Numbered from the stretch's first letter, positions 38,655-47,956 are shown. The stretch is DNA of 60,247 bases from Myxococcales bacterium (GCA_009692555.1 SHYY01000011.1:1-60247), one strand, 5' to 3'. Translations and numbers: made by a program. The notes: generated by a model not told the origin, from the letters alone.

Positions 38655-39500
38655 CGGCCGGCCCTCTCTTTCCGCTCCGCCGATTTCCACCAGCGACGGA
38701 GCGCACCCGGATCGTCGGTGGCCAGTGGGGGATCGTTGCCCGTGTCCCAGGCCGCGAAGTCGGCGAACGTACCACCGCGACAGAGAATCGCCCTCGCCGT
38801 CGATCCCGCGATCAAGTTGCGCCCGCCCCGCGCGGCGTGCCGTGCGCGGCCCCTCCCGCCCACCACCGGCTGCGCCCACCACGACGGCGGCCCACCTCGC
38901 GCCGGCGAGCGTGGCGGCGGCCCCACCGCCCACGAAATGATCGCGGGATCATCCAGTTCGACGCGCGAGAGGTCCACAGGATGCAGATCGGCGTCGAGTA
39001 GGGGCGCACCACCGAAACACGGCGCGAGGATGCACTTGCGCCCGTTCGATGAAGGGAACACATCGGCCGGTAGCACCTCGGTTGCCAGGCAGGGCGAGCA
39101 GTCGGTGCAGGTCCGCCGCTCTCTCGCCCGGCTCGTGGAGGAAGATCCACACATGCCAGCCCTTCCCACCTCGGGAGCGTTCGAGATAGGGGGTGAGCTT
39201 CAGCGCCTCGACGCCAGCGGCGACGGCGAGCGCGCCGGGAAGTCGGTCGGCATCGTCAGCGCCGTGCGCGTCGAGGTCGATCGCTCCCCACCGACAAGTG
39301 CCGTCCGTTCTGACGGGGGAGATCCCCAGTCGGGTGTTGCCGGCCTCGTGCTTGCTCCACAGCCAGGAGAGGCGGGCCTCGATCTCGCGCAGCACCGCGC
39401 CGGGCACGATGACCTCCGCGTAGAGCCGGGGCAGCAGATCGATCTGGCCAAGCTGGTGGAGGTAGAGCAGCGGCGACGTGTTGCAGACGACCTCAGGCAT
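38651..39500 (-). pseudogene. chimera of a VapC-like toxin N-terminus and a primase-like fragment
   Basis: The first 40 or so codons (CNTSPLLYLHQLGQIDLLPRL, VPGAVLREIEA) match DUF3368/VapC-type PIN toxins, including the first acidic region. The frame then runs without a break into RWGAIDLDAHG and LTPYLERSRGGKGWHVWIF. That pattern recalls the active site of archaeo-eukaryotic primases, possibly the TOTE-associated group. A frameshift near 39090 is needed to continue LATEVLPADVFPSSNGRKC and the C-terminal part to the stop at 38651. The toxin lacks its later catalytic residues. I read this as a deletion fusing two unrelated genes, followed by, or coupled with, an indel. Confidence 0.6.
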
Positions 39501-39744
39501 TGCTGATGTCCGACGCCAACTCGGCCTCGGACAGGCGGAACGTCGCGACGCCGTAGTCCGCCAGCTTGAGCAGGAACAGGATCCTCGGCAAGCCGGCGAG
39601 CGCCGCCGCGGACCCGGACGAGAGGCGGCCGAGCTCGTAGAGCTTCATCGCCGCCGCCAGCCGCACCTCTGCGATGGCCTCGCCGGGGCCGGTCTTGAGC
39701 GCGAGGGCGGCCTCATCCGGAATCTCAAATGATAGCGTGCTCAT
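39493..39744 (-). CDS. UPF0175-family antitoxin
   Basis: The 83 residues match UPF0175 proteins: LSFEIPDEAALAL, then LRLAAAMKLYELGRLSSG with AAALAGLPRILFLLKLADYGV (a helix-turn-helix), and a short acidic tail. Members pair with DUF3368/VapC-like toxins, and here the stop overlaps the start of the truncated toxin by eight bases, which confirms the pairing. With its toxin truncated, the antitoxin is an orphan. Confidence 0.82.
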   Translation of the reverse strand: MSTLSFEIPDEAALALKTGPGEAIAEVRLAAAMKLYELGRLSSGSAAALAGLPRILFLLKLADYGVATFRLSEAELASDISNA

Positions 39745-39757
39745 GTGTGCCTCCAGT

Positions 39758-40460
39758 CTACTCCTTCTTCGGCTCGCCGTACGGCGGCGCTTCGCGTTCG
39801 CGCAGCGTCGTCGGCTGCCTGAGCGCGTTGACCGACAGGTAGTAGTGGTCGACCTTCTGCACCTCGTGCCACGGCAGCCGCGCCGGGTCGGGGATCGGCT
39901 TCTCGAAGCGTGGCTGGGTCTTGCACCGGGTCACGATGTAGAGCCAGTAGCAGTCACGCCGGTCCTCGGCGACCTTCTTCTCGTTGGGCGTCAGACTGAC
40001 CGTGCCGCTCTCGGCGCCGATCCCCTTGATCTCGATGAGCCGCAGCTCGCCCGACTTCGTGTCGAGGCTGGTGATGTCATAGCCGAGATCGTCCTCATGG
40101 ACGTCGCGCACGCTGCGGCCCTGCGCCGCCTCGTGGTCCATCACCACCCGCATGGCGATCGCCTCCGTCTCCGGGTCGGAGCGGAGGTTCTTCATCTCGG
40201 GTCGATCGCGCTCCGGGTGCGGCATGACCAACACGCTGGTGAACCGCTCGACGGCCTGGAGCGAGAGCGACCGCTGACGATCGAGATCCATGCGGCGACG
40301 CTCGCGGCGCGCGAGTAGAGCACTGTGGCGCTCCTCTGCCTGCTTCAGGTTCCCGGCCGCGCCTTCGACGTTCCCCTCGGAGTCGTCGGCGATCCACCGC
40401 TCCACGATCGAGCCTCGCCTGCACCTCGCTCACCGATGTCCCGCGATGGCCTATCGGCAC
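39758..40460 (-). pseudogene. 3' remnant of a helicase with a DUF3883 domain
   Basis: The open frame 39758-40405 (GTG start) encodes about 215 residues ending in a DUF3883 domain: LGYDITSLDTKSGELRLIEIKG, LTPNEKKVAEDRRDCYWLYIV and DPARLPWHEV. This domain forms the C-terminus of large SNF2/DEAD helicases, many linked to phage defence (DISARM-like and similar systems). The preceding helical segment (SALLARRERRRMDLDRQRSLSLQAVERFTS) is also typical. A likely continuation upstream to 40460 (VSEVQARLDRG) is in another frame, and beyond it the sequence is unrelated. All helicase motifs are missing, so only the 3' end survives. Confidence 0.7.
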
Positions 40461-40481
40461 CTACTTCGTCACTGGCCCCGC

Positions 40482-41127
40482 TCAGTGCGCGCTGGTGGTG
40501 GGAATCCAGAGGCGCAGGGAGTGGATCACCGGATGCGGAGTGCCGCCGGCCTCGGCGACGCTCAGGCAGGTGCTCATCTGGTATCCGCCGAAATTGCCGG
40601 CGACCGCGAGCGTGCCGGTCAATCCGGAATCGAAGCGATCGGTGGGCTTGCAGCCGCCCTGCAGGGAGGTGCAGCCGCTCAGGACCGAGACCGACCAGCC
40701 GGCGGGGAGGTTGGCGAGGTCGAGCATCACCGGCGGGGCGGGACCCTGGCCCACCTGGTGGCGCCACATGACCAGGAGCGGCGTCGGGAGCTGCATGCTG
40801 ATCACGCCCGCTTCGGCGGCTTCGCAGCAGTTGAGGGGGAGGATCGCGGCGCTCACCGCGGGACTGGCGGCGAGCATTCCGTTGAGCTCGGCGCGCGCCG
40901 CGTTGGGGTTACCGCAAAAGGCCGCCAGGTCGCTTCCGGGTGGACGCAGGTCGGCGGGGAACCGGAGATCCTGCGCCTCCATCGAGAAATCGCCGGCGTG
41001 GAGCAGGTCCTGAGGCGACGCTCCGGCGAGCGTCGGCCCCGCCCGCGGGGGGCAGGGCGCTCCGGCTGCAGGCGCACAGCGCGAGAGAGGCGGCGAGGCA
41101 GGTGAGCTTTCCTCGGGCGACACGCAT
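40482..41127 (-). pseudogene. lipoprotein with a frameshift in a C-run
   Basis: The start at 41127 gives a clear lipoprotein signal (MRVARGKLTCLAASLALCAC), followed by SRSALPPAGG. The rest of the protein reads in another frame (AGPTLAGASPQDLLHAGDF onward) to the stop at 40482. The switch falls at the G6 run near 41047-41052, a typical sequencing-indel site. Repaired, the gene codes for about 215 residues with several cysteines (NCCEAAEAG, SGCTSLQGGCK) and no recognised domain. I expect it to be an intact surface lipoprotein in the real genome. Confidence 0.65.
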
Positions 41128-41166
41128 GGGACGAGGGTAACCGAAAGGCGAATCGTCGCGCGCGGT

Positions 41167-42260
41167 CTATTTGTACCAGAGGGACACGCGCTCGATTGTC
41201 GTGTAGTTGCAGGACGCTGCGCCGCCAGCGGGCACGCCCTGGGGGTTGGGATCTTTCGAGTTGTAGGCCCGGATGCTGCAATTCTGGCCGCTGTTGTTGA
41301 TGCCGATGCCATGGGCTCCGGTGTAGACCCAGCCGCCATTCACCACCGACGAGAAGTCCGTGGCCTTGTAGCCGGTCGTGCAGACGTTGGGCGCCATGAC
41401 GGCGAGATAGTCGACGGTCCAGTCGACGACGCAGGCGGGCTTCAGGTAGACCTTGTTGCCGGCGTCGGTCAGCTTCCAGGCGACCGTCGGGGCGATCTTC
41501 TTGATCGTCGCGCTGCCGATCCGCCATGACTGGTTGAGGGTGCCGAAGCTGGCGGCGTTGACGTCGGCGGTGCTGTCGGGGAGGAGCTGGCCGGGGACCT
41601 GATTCATGACGAGGTTCCAGCCGCCCCCGTCGCCGGTCATGTCGCAATAGGCCGCGCCACCGACGAGCGCGTACGATCCATCGGGCGTGGCCGGGCGCTG
41701 GGCCTTGAGCTCCAGGCAGGTCGACGCGGCCTGGCACATCATCGCCTTGCAGAGCGCCGGTGCCTGGCAATCGTTGAGGACCGCGCACGCCTTGCCGAGG
41801 CCGCAGGCGGGGCAGCTTCCGCCGCAGTCGATGTCGGTCTCGCTGCCGTTCTTTTTCTGGTCGTTGCAGCTCGGCGCGAGATCGGGGAGCGGTGCCAGAT
41901 CGGGAGGCGGTGTGAGGTCGGGCTTCGGTGCGAGGTCGATCGTGACGAGATCCGGCATCGCCAGATCGGGCAACGCGAGGTCGGGCGGCGAGGTCTGGTC
42001 CGGCGGCTCGATGAGATCGGGCAGCTCGGGAGCGGCCAGATCGGGGACCGCCAGATCGGGCACCGCAGCGTCGGGAAGCGCGCCGTCCACAGCCGTCGCC
42101 GCATCGACGACGCTCCCATCCACCAGGGCGACCAGATCGGCGGGCCGCGCCTGGTCGATCGGCGCTCTCAGGTCGGGCGCCGCTGCAGGGGGCGCGTCGC
42201 CGCAGCCGGCGAACACCAGGGTGAGTGCGGCGAGTGATGGGAGCGGACGGTGAAGGGCAT
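41167..42260 (-). pseudogene. Pro-Asp-Leu stalk lipoprotein with fibrinogen-like domain, start frameshifted
   Basis: The ATG at 42260, with GGAGG four bases upstream, reads MPFTVRS and then leaves the frame. One extra C in the CCC near 42232 would restore a signal peptide ending LVFAGC (lipobox) and a protein of about 363 residues. The mature protein has a long PDLA/PDL repeat stalk (about 100 residues) and the Cys module NGSETDIDCGG..C..C..G also found at 36539-38215. Its C-terminal domain carries YCDMTGDGGGWNLV, the signature of fibrinogen-like domains. These domains bind sugars or proteins, so a surface adhesin role is inferred. The body of the gene is intact. Confidence 0.72.
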
Positions 42261-42327
42261 GGAACCTCCAGAAAAGAGATTCTACCGCTTCGCCGCCGCC
42301 CCGGGGATCACTTGCTCAGCCTCAGAA

Positions 42328-43164
42328 TCAGAGCGCGTATTCGACCGCGCAGGTCCCGAGCGGTCCCGCCCCGTCCTTGACCGGCGACGCCCAGCCCGAT
42401 GACGCGCACTGGTACCAGCGGCCGTCGGAGCGCGCCTGCACGCAGGTCCGCGGCGGCACCGTGCGACCGAGGGTCGCCGAGTGGCACCAGGGGTAGCTGG
42501 TGGCGCAGCCCGATGCGCCCGACAGCCATTCACCCGACACGCAGCGGTACCAGTTTCCGTCGGAGGCCGACTGCACGCAGGTCGCCGATGGCACCTGGCG
42601 CGCGAGCGTCGTGGACTGGCAGGCGTCCGCCGGGCGCGGGTCCGGCGGTGGGTTGGCGGGGCCGCCCCCGTCGGTGCACGGGCCCAGCTGCGATGACGAC
42701 GCCACGCGCGTCACCGTCACGACCAGGTGATCGCTCCAGCCCGCCGACGACACCCCGAACAGCTTCTGCGCCACGAGCGGCGAGACGTCGATGATGGCTC
42801 CTCCGGCGGCCTTCTCGACGCACACGTCGGGGCCGTAGTCGTCGGCGCGGGCGATCACGCAGCGGCCATTGGCCTGGATCCGCAGCGCGGCACCGCAGCC
42901 GTAGCGCTGGCGCGAAGCGGCGTAGTACCAGGAGCCGTGCTTGGTGTAGGTGCCGCACGACATGATCCCGTCGTCGGAGGAGCCGTTGCCGAATGTGGTG
43001 AGGAAGTACTGTCCCGACGGGGGCACCGTCGAAGACGCCTTGCCCTTGCAGCCGGTGAGCCCCTCGGCAAAGCGGTCGGCGCTCAGCCCGCTCTCGATCT
43101 CGCCCGTACAACCCGAGAGCGCGGCCAGGGAGCCCAGAAGGGCCAGGTGACGGTGCAGTCGCAT
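42328..43164 (-). CDS. RlpA-like double-psi barrel lipoprotein with tandem C-terminal repeats
   Basis: The 278-residue product has a lipobox (ALSGC). A domain follows (about residues 30-160) whose CGAALRIQANGRCVIARADDYGP and IIDVSPLVAQKLFG match RlpA/expansin-type double-psi beta-barrels. These bind or cut peptidoglycan or polysaccharide. A Pro-rich linker leads to two tandem modules of about 40 residues, each with LxRxVPxxTCVQ, SDGxWYxC and a following Trp. The repeats may be a carbohydrate-binding unit, which is inference. The gene diverges from the Cys-rich lipoprotein gene at 43354. Confidence 0.75.
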   Translation of the reverse strand: MRLHRHLALLGSLAALSGCTGEIESGLSADRFAEGLTGCKGKASSTVPPSGQYFLTTFGNGSSDDGIMSCGTYTKHGSWYYAASRQRYGCGAALRIQANGRCVIARADDYGPDVCVEKAAGGAIIDVSPLVAQKLFGVSSAGWSDHLVVTVTRVASSSQLGPCTDGGGPANPPPDPRPADACQSTTLARQVPSATCVQSASDGNWYRCVSGEWLSGASGCATSYPWCHSATLGRTVPPRTCVQARSDGRWYQCASSGWASPVKDGAGPLGTCAVEYAL

Positions 43165-43353
43165 GAGGTGGCGGCCGCTGCAACTGCGGTACCGGCGAGG
43201 GCGTGAGGCTGCCGGCCGGGATTGCACCACGCACGTGGGGCCCCGCACCCCACTCCGGCGCCCCGGCCCCGGCCCCTGCTCCGGCGGCGGGTTCACCTGG
43301 TGCGCCGGTGGGCGCGATCCTGGGCTATCCTTGCAGCTTCGCCAAGGAGCCCA

Positions 43354-43812
43354 ATGGACCGCTTCGCCCGCGCCGTGATCGCCCCGCTGCTCGCCGTGCT
43401 CCTCGGTGCCTCGGGCTGCGGCGACGTGTCGCTGTGCTACCAGGGCAAGGTCTGCGAGTGCGCCTACGGCACCTGCAACCGGGCCTGCGACAGCCCCAAC
43501 GGAGGCGGCTGCGTCTTCCAGTGCACGCACGGAGCAAAATGCAGCTTTTCCTGTCCAGGCGGGGATTGCGCGCTTACCTGCGAAGGCGGCTCCACGTGCT
43601 CGCTCTCGTGCAAGGGCGGGCGCTGCGGCGTGCAGTGCAAGGGCGCCGCTTCGTGCGCGGTCGATTGCTCGGGCGGCGGCTGCGGGCTCTCGTGCGCGAG
43701 CACGCCGACCTGCAAGATCACCGGGTGCGCGTCGAAGTGCGGGGTGACCTGCGGCGGCGCGGCGACCTGCAGCGTGAACTGCGGCGTGGCCGAGATGTGC
43801 ACCCAGGGCTGA
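43354..43812 (+). CDS. Cys/Gly-rich repeat lipoprotein
   Basis: The ATG lies seven bases after AAGGAG. The 152 residues start with a lipoprotein signal (ASGC). The mature protein then consists of short Cys-Gly repeats of the form C-x3-C-xGG-x-C, repeated about ten times, with roughly one residue in five a cysteine. The even cysteine spacing suggests a disulfide-ladder solenoid like some insect antifreeze proteins, though no such function can be claimed. Similar genes occur in myxobacteria. It has no obvious operon partner. Confidence 0.75.
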   Translation: MDRFARAVIAPLLAVLLGASGCGDVSLCYQGKVCECAYGTCNRACDSPNGGGCVFQCTHGAKCSFSCPGGDCALTCEGGSTCSLSCKGGRCGVQCKGAASCAVDCSGGGCGLSCASTPTCKITGCASKCGVTCGGAATCSVNCGVAEMCTQG

Positions 43813-44064
43813 GAACCCCTGAGAGGCCGACGCCGCGGCGGAAATGTCGCGATCGCTTTCGGCCGGCGCGCCTCCCGCGCGGTCACCGTCGGAGAATTTC
43901 GCCATTGGTGGCGTTCGTGCGCTGTGATCGCGCGCACAGTGGCGTCCCCGGCCGCGGCATCCATGTCGGAAACCCGACCGACTGGAGGGCGCGAATCGCG
44001 TTTCGCCCGCTGTGGCTCTCGCTGGTCCGACGCCTGCCGAGCCGGGTTCCCGAACGGAGGGACC

Positions 44065-45711
44065 ATGCGGCCCATTTGCGTGCTCGTCGTCGTGCTCCTG
44101 AGCGCCTGCGGCAGCGAGAGCGGCGGCCACTACCCCGGCGGCGCGGGCGACCTCGGCGGCGCCGGGCGCCAGTGCTTCGGCGCCAATGATTGTCGCCAAG
44201 GCGAGATCTGCAGCGTGTTCGGCGCGTGCGTACCCGTGGCGCCCGCCAGCGACGGTGGAACGACCCCACCCGCGGAGGTGGCGGAGCGCCCCGAGCCGCC
44301 GGCCAGCGGCAATCGCTACGTCTACGTCGCCCTGCCCACCCAGGACACCGTCGTCAAGATCGACTCGCAGCCGGGCAATGGCATCCCCGCGCGCACCATC
44401 GCCGTCGGACACGGCCCCGCGCCGCTCCGCACCGTGCCGGGTCAGGACATCGCGCTGGTGCTCAATCGCGGCTCCAACGCCGCGTCCCTGATCCGCGCCC
44501 GCCTCGACGGGGGCGACGATCTCGTCACGCTTCCGACGGCTCCCGGCCACAACCAGCTCGCCATGTCACCCGACGGGCGCCACGCGATCGCCTTCTTCGA
44601 TTTCCTGGCCTCCGGCGGCAAGCTCGCTCCCAAGCAGACCTTCCAGGAGATCACCGTCTTCGCCCTCACCCCGCCGGGCAAGGAGCAGGCGGTGCGGCTC
44701 TCGGTTGGCTTCCGCCCGTCGGAGGTGCAGTTCGCCCCCGACGGAAGCGCGGCCTGGATCATCACCGAGCAACGGATCTCGGTGCTGTCGCTCGCGCAAC
44801 CGCCCAAGCCCTCGATCGTGCCCACCGTCTCCCTGGTGAAAGACCCGCTGACCGAGCCACCACCGACGGGCGCTCTGGTCACGCGCGACGGCAAGCTCGC
44901 GCTGGCGCGCCAGCCGAAGTTGAAGGGATTCCGCGCGGTGGCGCTCGACACGGGCGCGATCACCGATGTGGCGCTGCCCGGCGAGCCGACCGATCTCCGG
45001 CTCACCCCCGACGGCAAGCTGGCCCTGCTGGTGCTGCGCGACGAGCATCTGGTGGTGTTCGTTGATCTCCCCGGCGATCTCCTCGATCCGGCGAAGATCG
45101 AGCAGGTGCCGACCGGGGACTGGACGGTCGGGCAGGCGGTGATCACCGCCGACGGCGCGCGGGCGCTGCTCTTCGCCAATGCGGTCAATCAAAAAGCGCT
45201 GCTGGTGGCCGATCTCAAGGCGCGCCAGGTCAAGGTGCTGCCGCTCAAGAAGGGCGTGCGCCAGGTGCTGCCCTCCCCGGATGGCCGTACCGCGGTGATC
45301 CTCCACAACAAGACGCCCGGAACCCCCGCGCAGACCGACACCCTCGACGAATACCTCGACAAGCTCCAGGCCTACAGCCTGTTCGACCTGCAATCGGGCT
45401 TCGCCAAGCTCCAGCCCACCGCTGCCCCGCCGGGCGATGTCGCGTTCGCGCCCGATGCCCGCTCGGCCTATCTCCTGCTGAGCGATGCGGGGAACGCCGT
45501 CCGCTCCGCCTTGGTGCTCGACCTGCGGAGCTTCCTGGTCCACAGCGTCGAGCTTGGATCGCCCCCGGTGGCGCTCGGGGTGGTGCCGATGACCCGCCAG
45601 GTATACGTCGCCCAGACCCACGCGCTCGGCCGGCTCACCTTCGTCGCCACCGATACGTTCAAGACCCGCACCCTCACCGGTTTCGCCCTCCACGGCGGGA
45701 TCATCGAGTAG
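44065..45711 (+). CDS. beta-propeller lipoprotein
   Basis: The ATG at 44065 follows GGAGGG and gives 548 residues with a lipobox (LSAC) and a Cys-rich segment (CFGANDCRQGEICSVFGAC). About six or seven propeller-like repeats follow, each with a motif such as MSPDGRHAIAFF, LTPDGKLALLVL or SPDGRTAVI. These resemble YVTN/TolB-type blades. It forms a three-gene unit with 45716-47266 and 47268-47942. The product is predicted to be tethered to a membrane and to act as a scaffold; the ligand is unknown. Confidence 0.8.
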   Translation: MRPICVLVVVLLSACGSESGGHYPGGAGDLGGAGRQCFGANDCRQGEICSVFGACVPVAPASDGGTTPPAEVAERPEPPASGNRYVYVALPTQDTVVKIDSQPGNGIPARTIAVGHGPAPLRTVPGQDIALVLNRGSNAASLIRARLDGGDDLVTLPTAPGHNQLAMSPDGRHAIAFFDFLASGGKLAPKQTFQEITVFALTPPGKEQAVRLSVGFRPSEVQFAPDGSAAWIITEQRISVLSLAQPPKPSIVPTVSLVKDPLTEPPPTGALVTRDGKLALARQPKLKGFRAVALDTGAITDVALPGEPTDLRLTPDGKLALLVLRDEHLVVFVDLPGDLLDPAKIEQVPTGDWTVGQAVITADGARALLFANAVNQKALLVADLKARQVKVLPLKKGVRQVLPSPDGRTAVILHNKTPGTPAQTDTLDEYLDKLQAYSLFDLQSGFAKLQPTAAPPGDVAFAPDARSAYLLLSDAGNAVRSALVLDLRSFLVHSVELGSPPVALGVVPMTRQVYVAQTHALGRLTFVATDTFKTRTLTGFALHGGIIE

Positions 45712-45715
45712 GCCC

Positions 45716-47266
45716 ATGCGAACCCTCCTGATTCCCATCGCCCTGTGCCTGTTCGGGTGCGAGACGCCGCCGCAGATCCTGTCGCGCAAGCTCGCGATCA
45801 CCGGCCCCTACGAGATCGGCGGCGCGGTGATGTGGGTCGACGGGACGCGCGGGCTGGTCTTCGCGCTCGATCCCGCGGCCTCGCCACCGACGGTAAGCAG
45901 CACCCGCATCCGGCGCAACGCGCTGTGGGCCGGTCCCGCGCCGGCGGGGGACTCGCTGCGGATCCTCACGCCGGGCAAGGAGGCGCTCAAGAAGGGGGAG
46001 CTCACCGAGGCGCCCGCGCTCACCGTGGTGCGCCCCGGCCCGGCGGTGGCGCGCGTCTATCCGCTGCCCTCGGCCTTCGACCGGCTGGCGGTCGCGGCGG
46101 ATGGATCAGCGATCGCCTATCCGGGCGAGTCTCCGCAATCCACGGACGCCTACTTCCGCAATCCGAATCAGCTCGCCTTGATCGACCTCACGGCGGAGCC
46201 GGGCGAAGGGAACCCGCTGCCCCGCACCATCCGCGCCCTCGGCTCGGCGCCGCTTGGGGTGGTCTTCTCGCCGCCCCTGGAGATCCCCCGGGGCGCTCCA
46301 CCCCGCACGCTGGCGCTGGTGCTCTCGAAGAACTACCTCACCTTTCTCGATCTCTCCCATCGCGAGCGGCCTGAGATCACCGTGCCGCTCGGAGCGCAAG
46401 GCGGCGGCTCGTCGGTGACGCCGCGGCAGGTGGTGTTCGCGGCCTCTCCTCCGACCGCCTTCGTGCGCGCCGACGGGGCGGCGGACGTCTTCGCCCTCGC
46501 GCTCGATGCCCGCCCATCGCAAGGCCCCGAGCTGAACGATTACTTGCCGCGTGTGAATCAGCCCAGCTCGGGCAAGGTGGCCCGCGACATGATCCTGCTC
46601 ACCGAGGGAACGCGCACGCTGCTCCTCACCGTGAACGACAGCCAGGATCTCGCATTGATCGACGCCGCGACCAGTGAATCGGCGATCATTCCGATCGGAG
46701 CCCCGATCGACTCGATCCTGCCTGTTCCGCCGGAAGCGCCATCGAGGCTGGTGCTGTTCAGCCGGACGGCGAGGCAGAGTACCGTCCACTTCCTGGACCT
46801 GAAGGACCTCTCGACGCAGCTCGGTCAAAACCTGACGCGGAGGACGCTGGCCAGGCCGGTGCACGACCTCGTGCCGGTGCCTGGCGGCGGGCAGCTCCTG
46901 GTGGTGCACGACGACGCGCGCACGGTGGTCTCGATCCTCGACCTCGGACCGCACCGCACCGACGCGCCGATCGAGGGGCGGCTGCCGCTGGAGAGCTTCG
47001 ACTTCGCGGGCGGATTCCTGGTCGGGGTATCGAGCGGGCTTCGGCGGCTCGGCGTGCTGGATCTCGCGACACTCAGCCCGCGCGATGTGCGGCTCGACGA
47101 TTCGCCGAGCCGGGTGATCGCGCTCGGCACGCGCATTGTCGTCGACCACGGCGCCCCGCAGGGGATGGTGACCGTGCTCCCTGATCCGACCGCGCGGCGC
47201 GAGGAGACCCATGTTCTGTGGGGCTTCCTGCTCGGGAACCTCCTCGATCAGGACCTGAGGGATTGA
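45716..47266 (+). CDS. second beta-propeller lipoprotein
   Basis: The 516-residue product has a short signal with lipobox LFGC and a beta-rich body with propeller-like repeats. It looks like a divergent partner of the preceding gene, though the repeats are weaker and no exact motif can be given. Its start lies four bases after the upstream stop, and its stop is one base before the next gene, so the three are translated together. Exact function is not known. Confidence 0.75.
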   Translation: MRTLLIPIALCLFGCETPPQILSRKLAITGPYEIGGAVMWVDGTRGLVFALDPAASPPTVSSTRIRRNALWAGPAPAGDSLRILTPGKEALKKGELTEAPALTVVRPGPAVARVYPLPSAFDRLAVAADGSAIAYPGESPQSTDAYFRNPNQLALIDLTAEPGEGNPLPRTIRALGSAPLGVVFSPPLEIPRGAPPRTLALVLSKNYLTFLDLSHRERPEITVPLGAQGGGSSVTPRQVVFAASPPTAFVRADGAADVFALALDARPSQGPELNDYLPRVNQPSSGKVARDMILLTEGTRTLLLTVNDSQDLALIDAATSESAIIPIGAPIDSILPVPPEAPSRLVLFSRTARQSTVHFLDLKDLSTQLGQNLTRRTLARPVHDLVPVPGGGQLLVVHDDARTVVSILDLGPHRTDAPIEGRLPLESFDFAGGFLVGVSSGLRRLGVLDLATLSPRDVRLDDSPSRVIALGTRIVVDHGAPQGMVTVLPDPTARREETHVLWGFLLGNLLDQDLRD

Positions 47267-47267
47267 C

Positions 47268-47942
47268 ATGAAACCCGGACTCCTCGTGGCAATGGCGACG
47301 GTATCCTTCTGGTCAGTCACGACGCGACCGGCGCTGGCGGCGAATGAACTGTCGATCCGGGTGAGCCAGCAGTTCGTCACCGACCGCGCGATTCTCACCA
47401 CCGGCGGTTCGAGCGACCTCGTCCAGGCCGAGTTCAACTACGCCGGCCGGGTGTGGCGTCCCTGGCGGGGCGAGCTGTGGATCGAAGGGGGCTGGACGAT
47501 CGGCCAGTGGCGGGGAACGCTCCATCAGGCGTTCGACACGAACCTCGTTCTCCAGCAGCTCACCGTCGGGGCGCGGGCGGCGCTGCCGATCCGGCCGTGG
47601 ATGGTGCCGCACCTCCGGGCCGGGCTCGGGGCGGCGGTCGGACACCTCGGCCTCCGCGCCGGGGGCGACGACGTGGGGGCCTGGAGCGGAGCGCTCACCG
47701 GCTACCTCCTGGCGGGTGTCGAGCTCCTGCTGCCGCGGCCGTGGATGTACGCGCGCGGGCGCGGGCGGTTCACCGCCGGCCTGGTCGTCGAGGGTGGCTA
47801 CGCCCTCTCGACGAAGCTGCGCTTCACGGCGCGGCCCGAGGCGCCGCCCGATTCGCTCGCCATCGCGCAGTCGGGCGTCGATCTCGGCGCGCTGTCGCTG
47901 AATGGTCCGGTGCTCCGGATCGGCGCCCTGCTTCGCTTCTGA
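47268..47942 (+). CDS. predicted outer-membrane beta-barrel protein
   Basis: The 224 residues start with a Sec signal (cleavage after RPALA) and continue as alternating amphipathic strands with many Gly and aromatic residues. They end in LRIGALLRF, a C-terminal Phe that typifies outer-membrane barrels recognised by BamA. About eight strands can be counted. With the two coupled propeller lipoproteins upstream it may form an outer-membrane complex, which is inference from the operon. Confidence 0.75.
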   Translation: MKPGLLVAMATVSFWSVTTRPALAANELSIRVSQQFVTDRAILTTGGSSDLVQAEFNYAGRVWRPWRGELWIEGGWTIGQWRGTLHQAFDTNLVLQQLTVGARAALPIRPWMVPHLRAGLGAAVGHLGLRAGGDDVGAWSGALTGYLLAGVELLLPRPWMYARGRGRFTAGLVVEGGYALSTKLRFTARPEAPPDSLAIAQSGVDLGALSLNGPVLRIGALLRF

Positions 47943-47956
47943 TAGCATCGCCCCCG

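Noticed and set aside
34013-40481. Duplicate of the tRNA-Leu 3' end as the right attachment site
   Set aside because: No convincing repeat of the T-arm and acceptor sequence was found by eye, so no attR is annotated.
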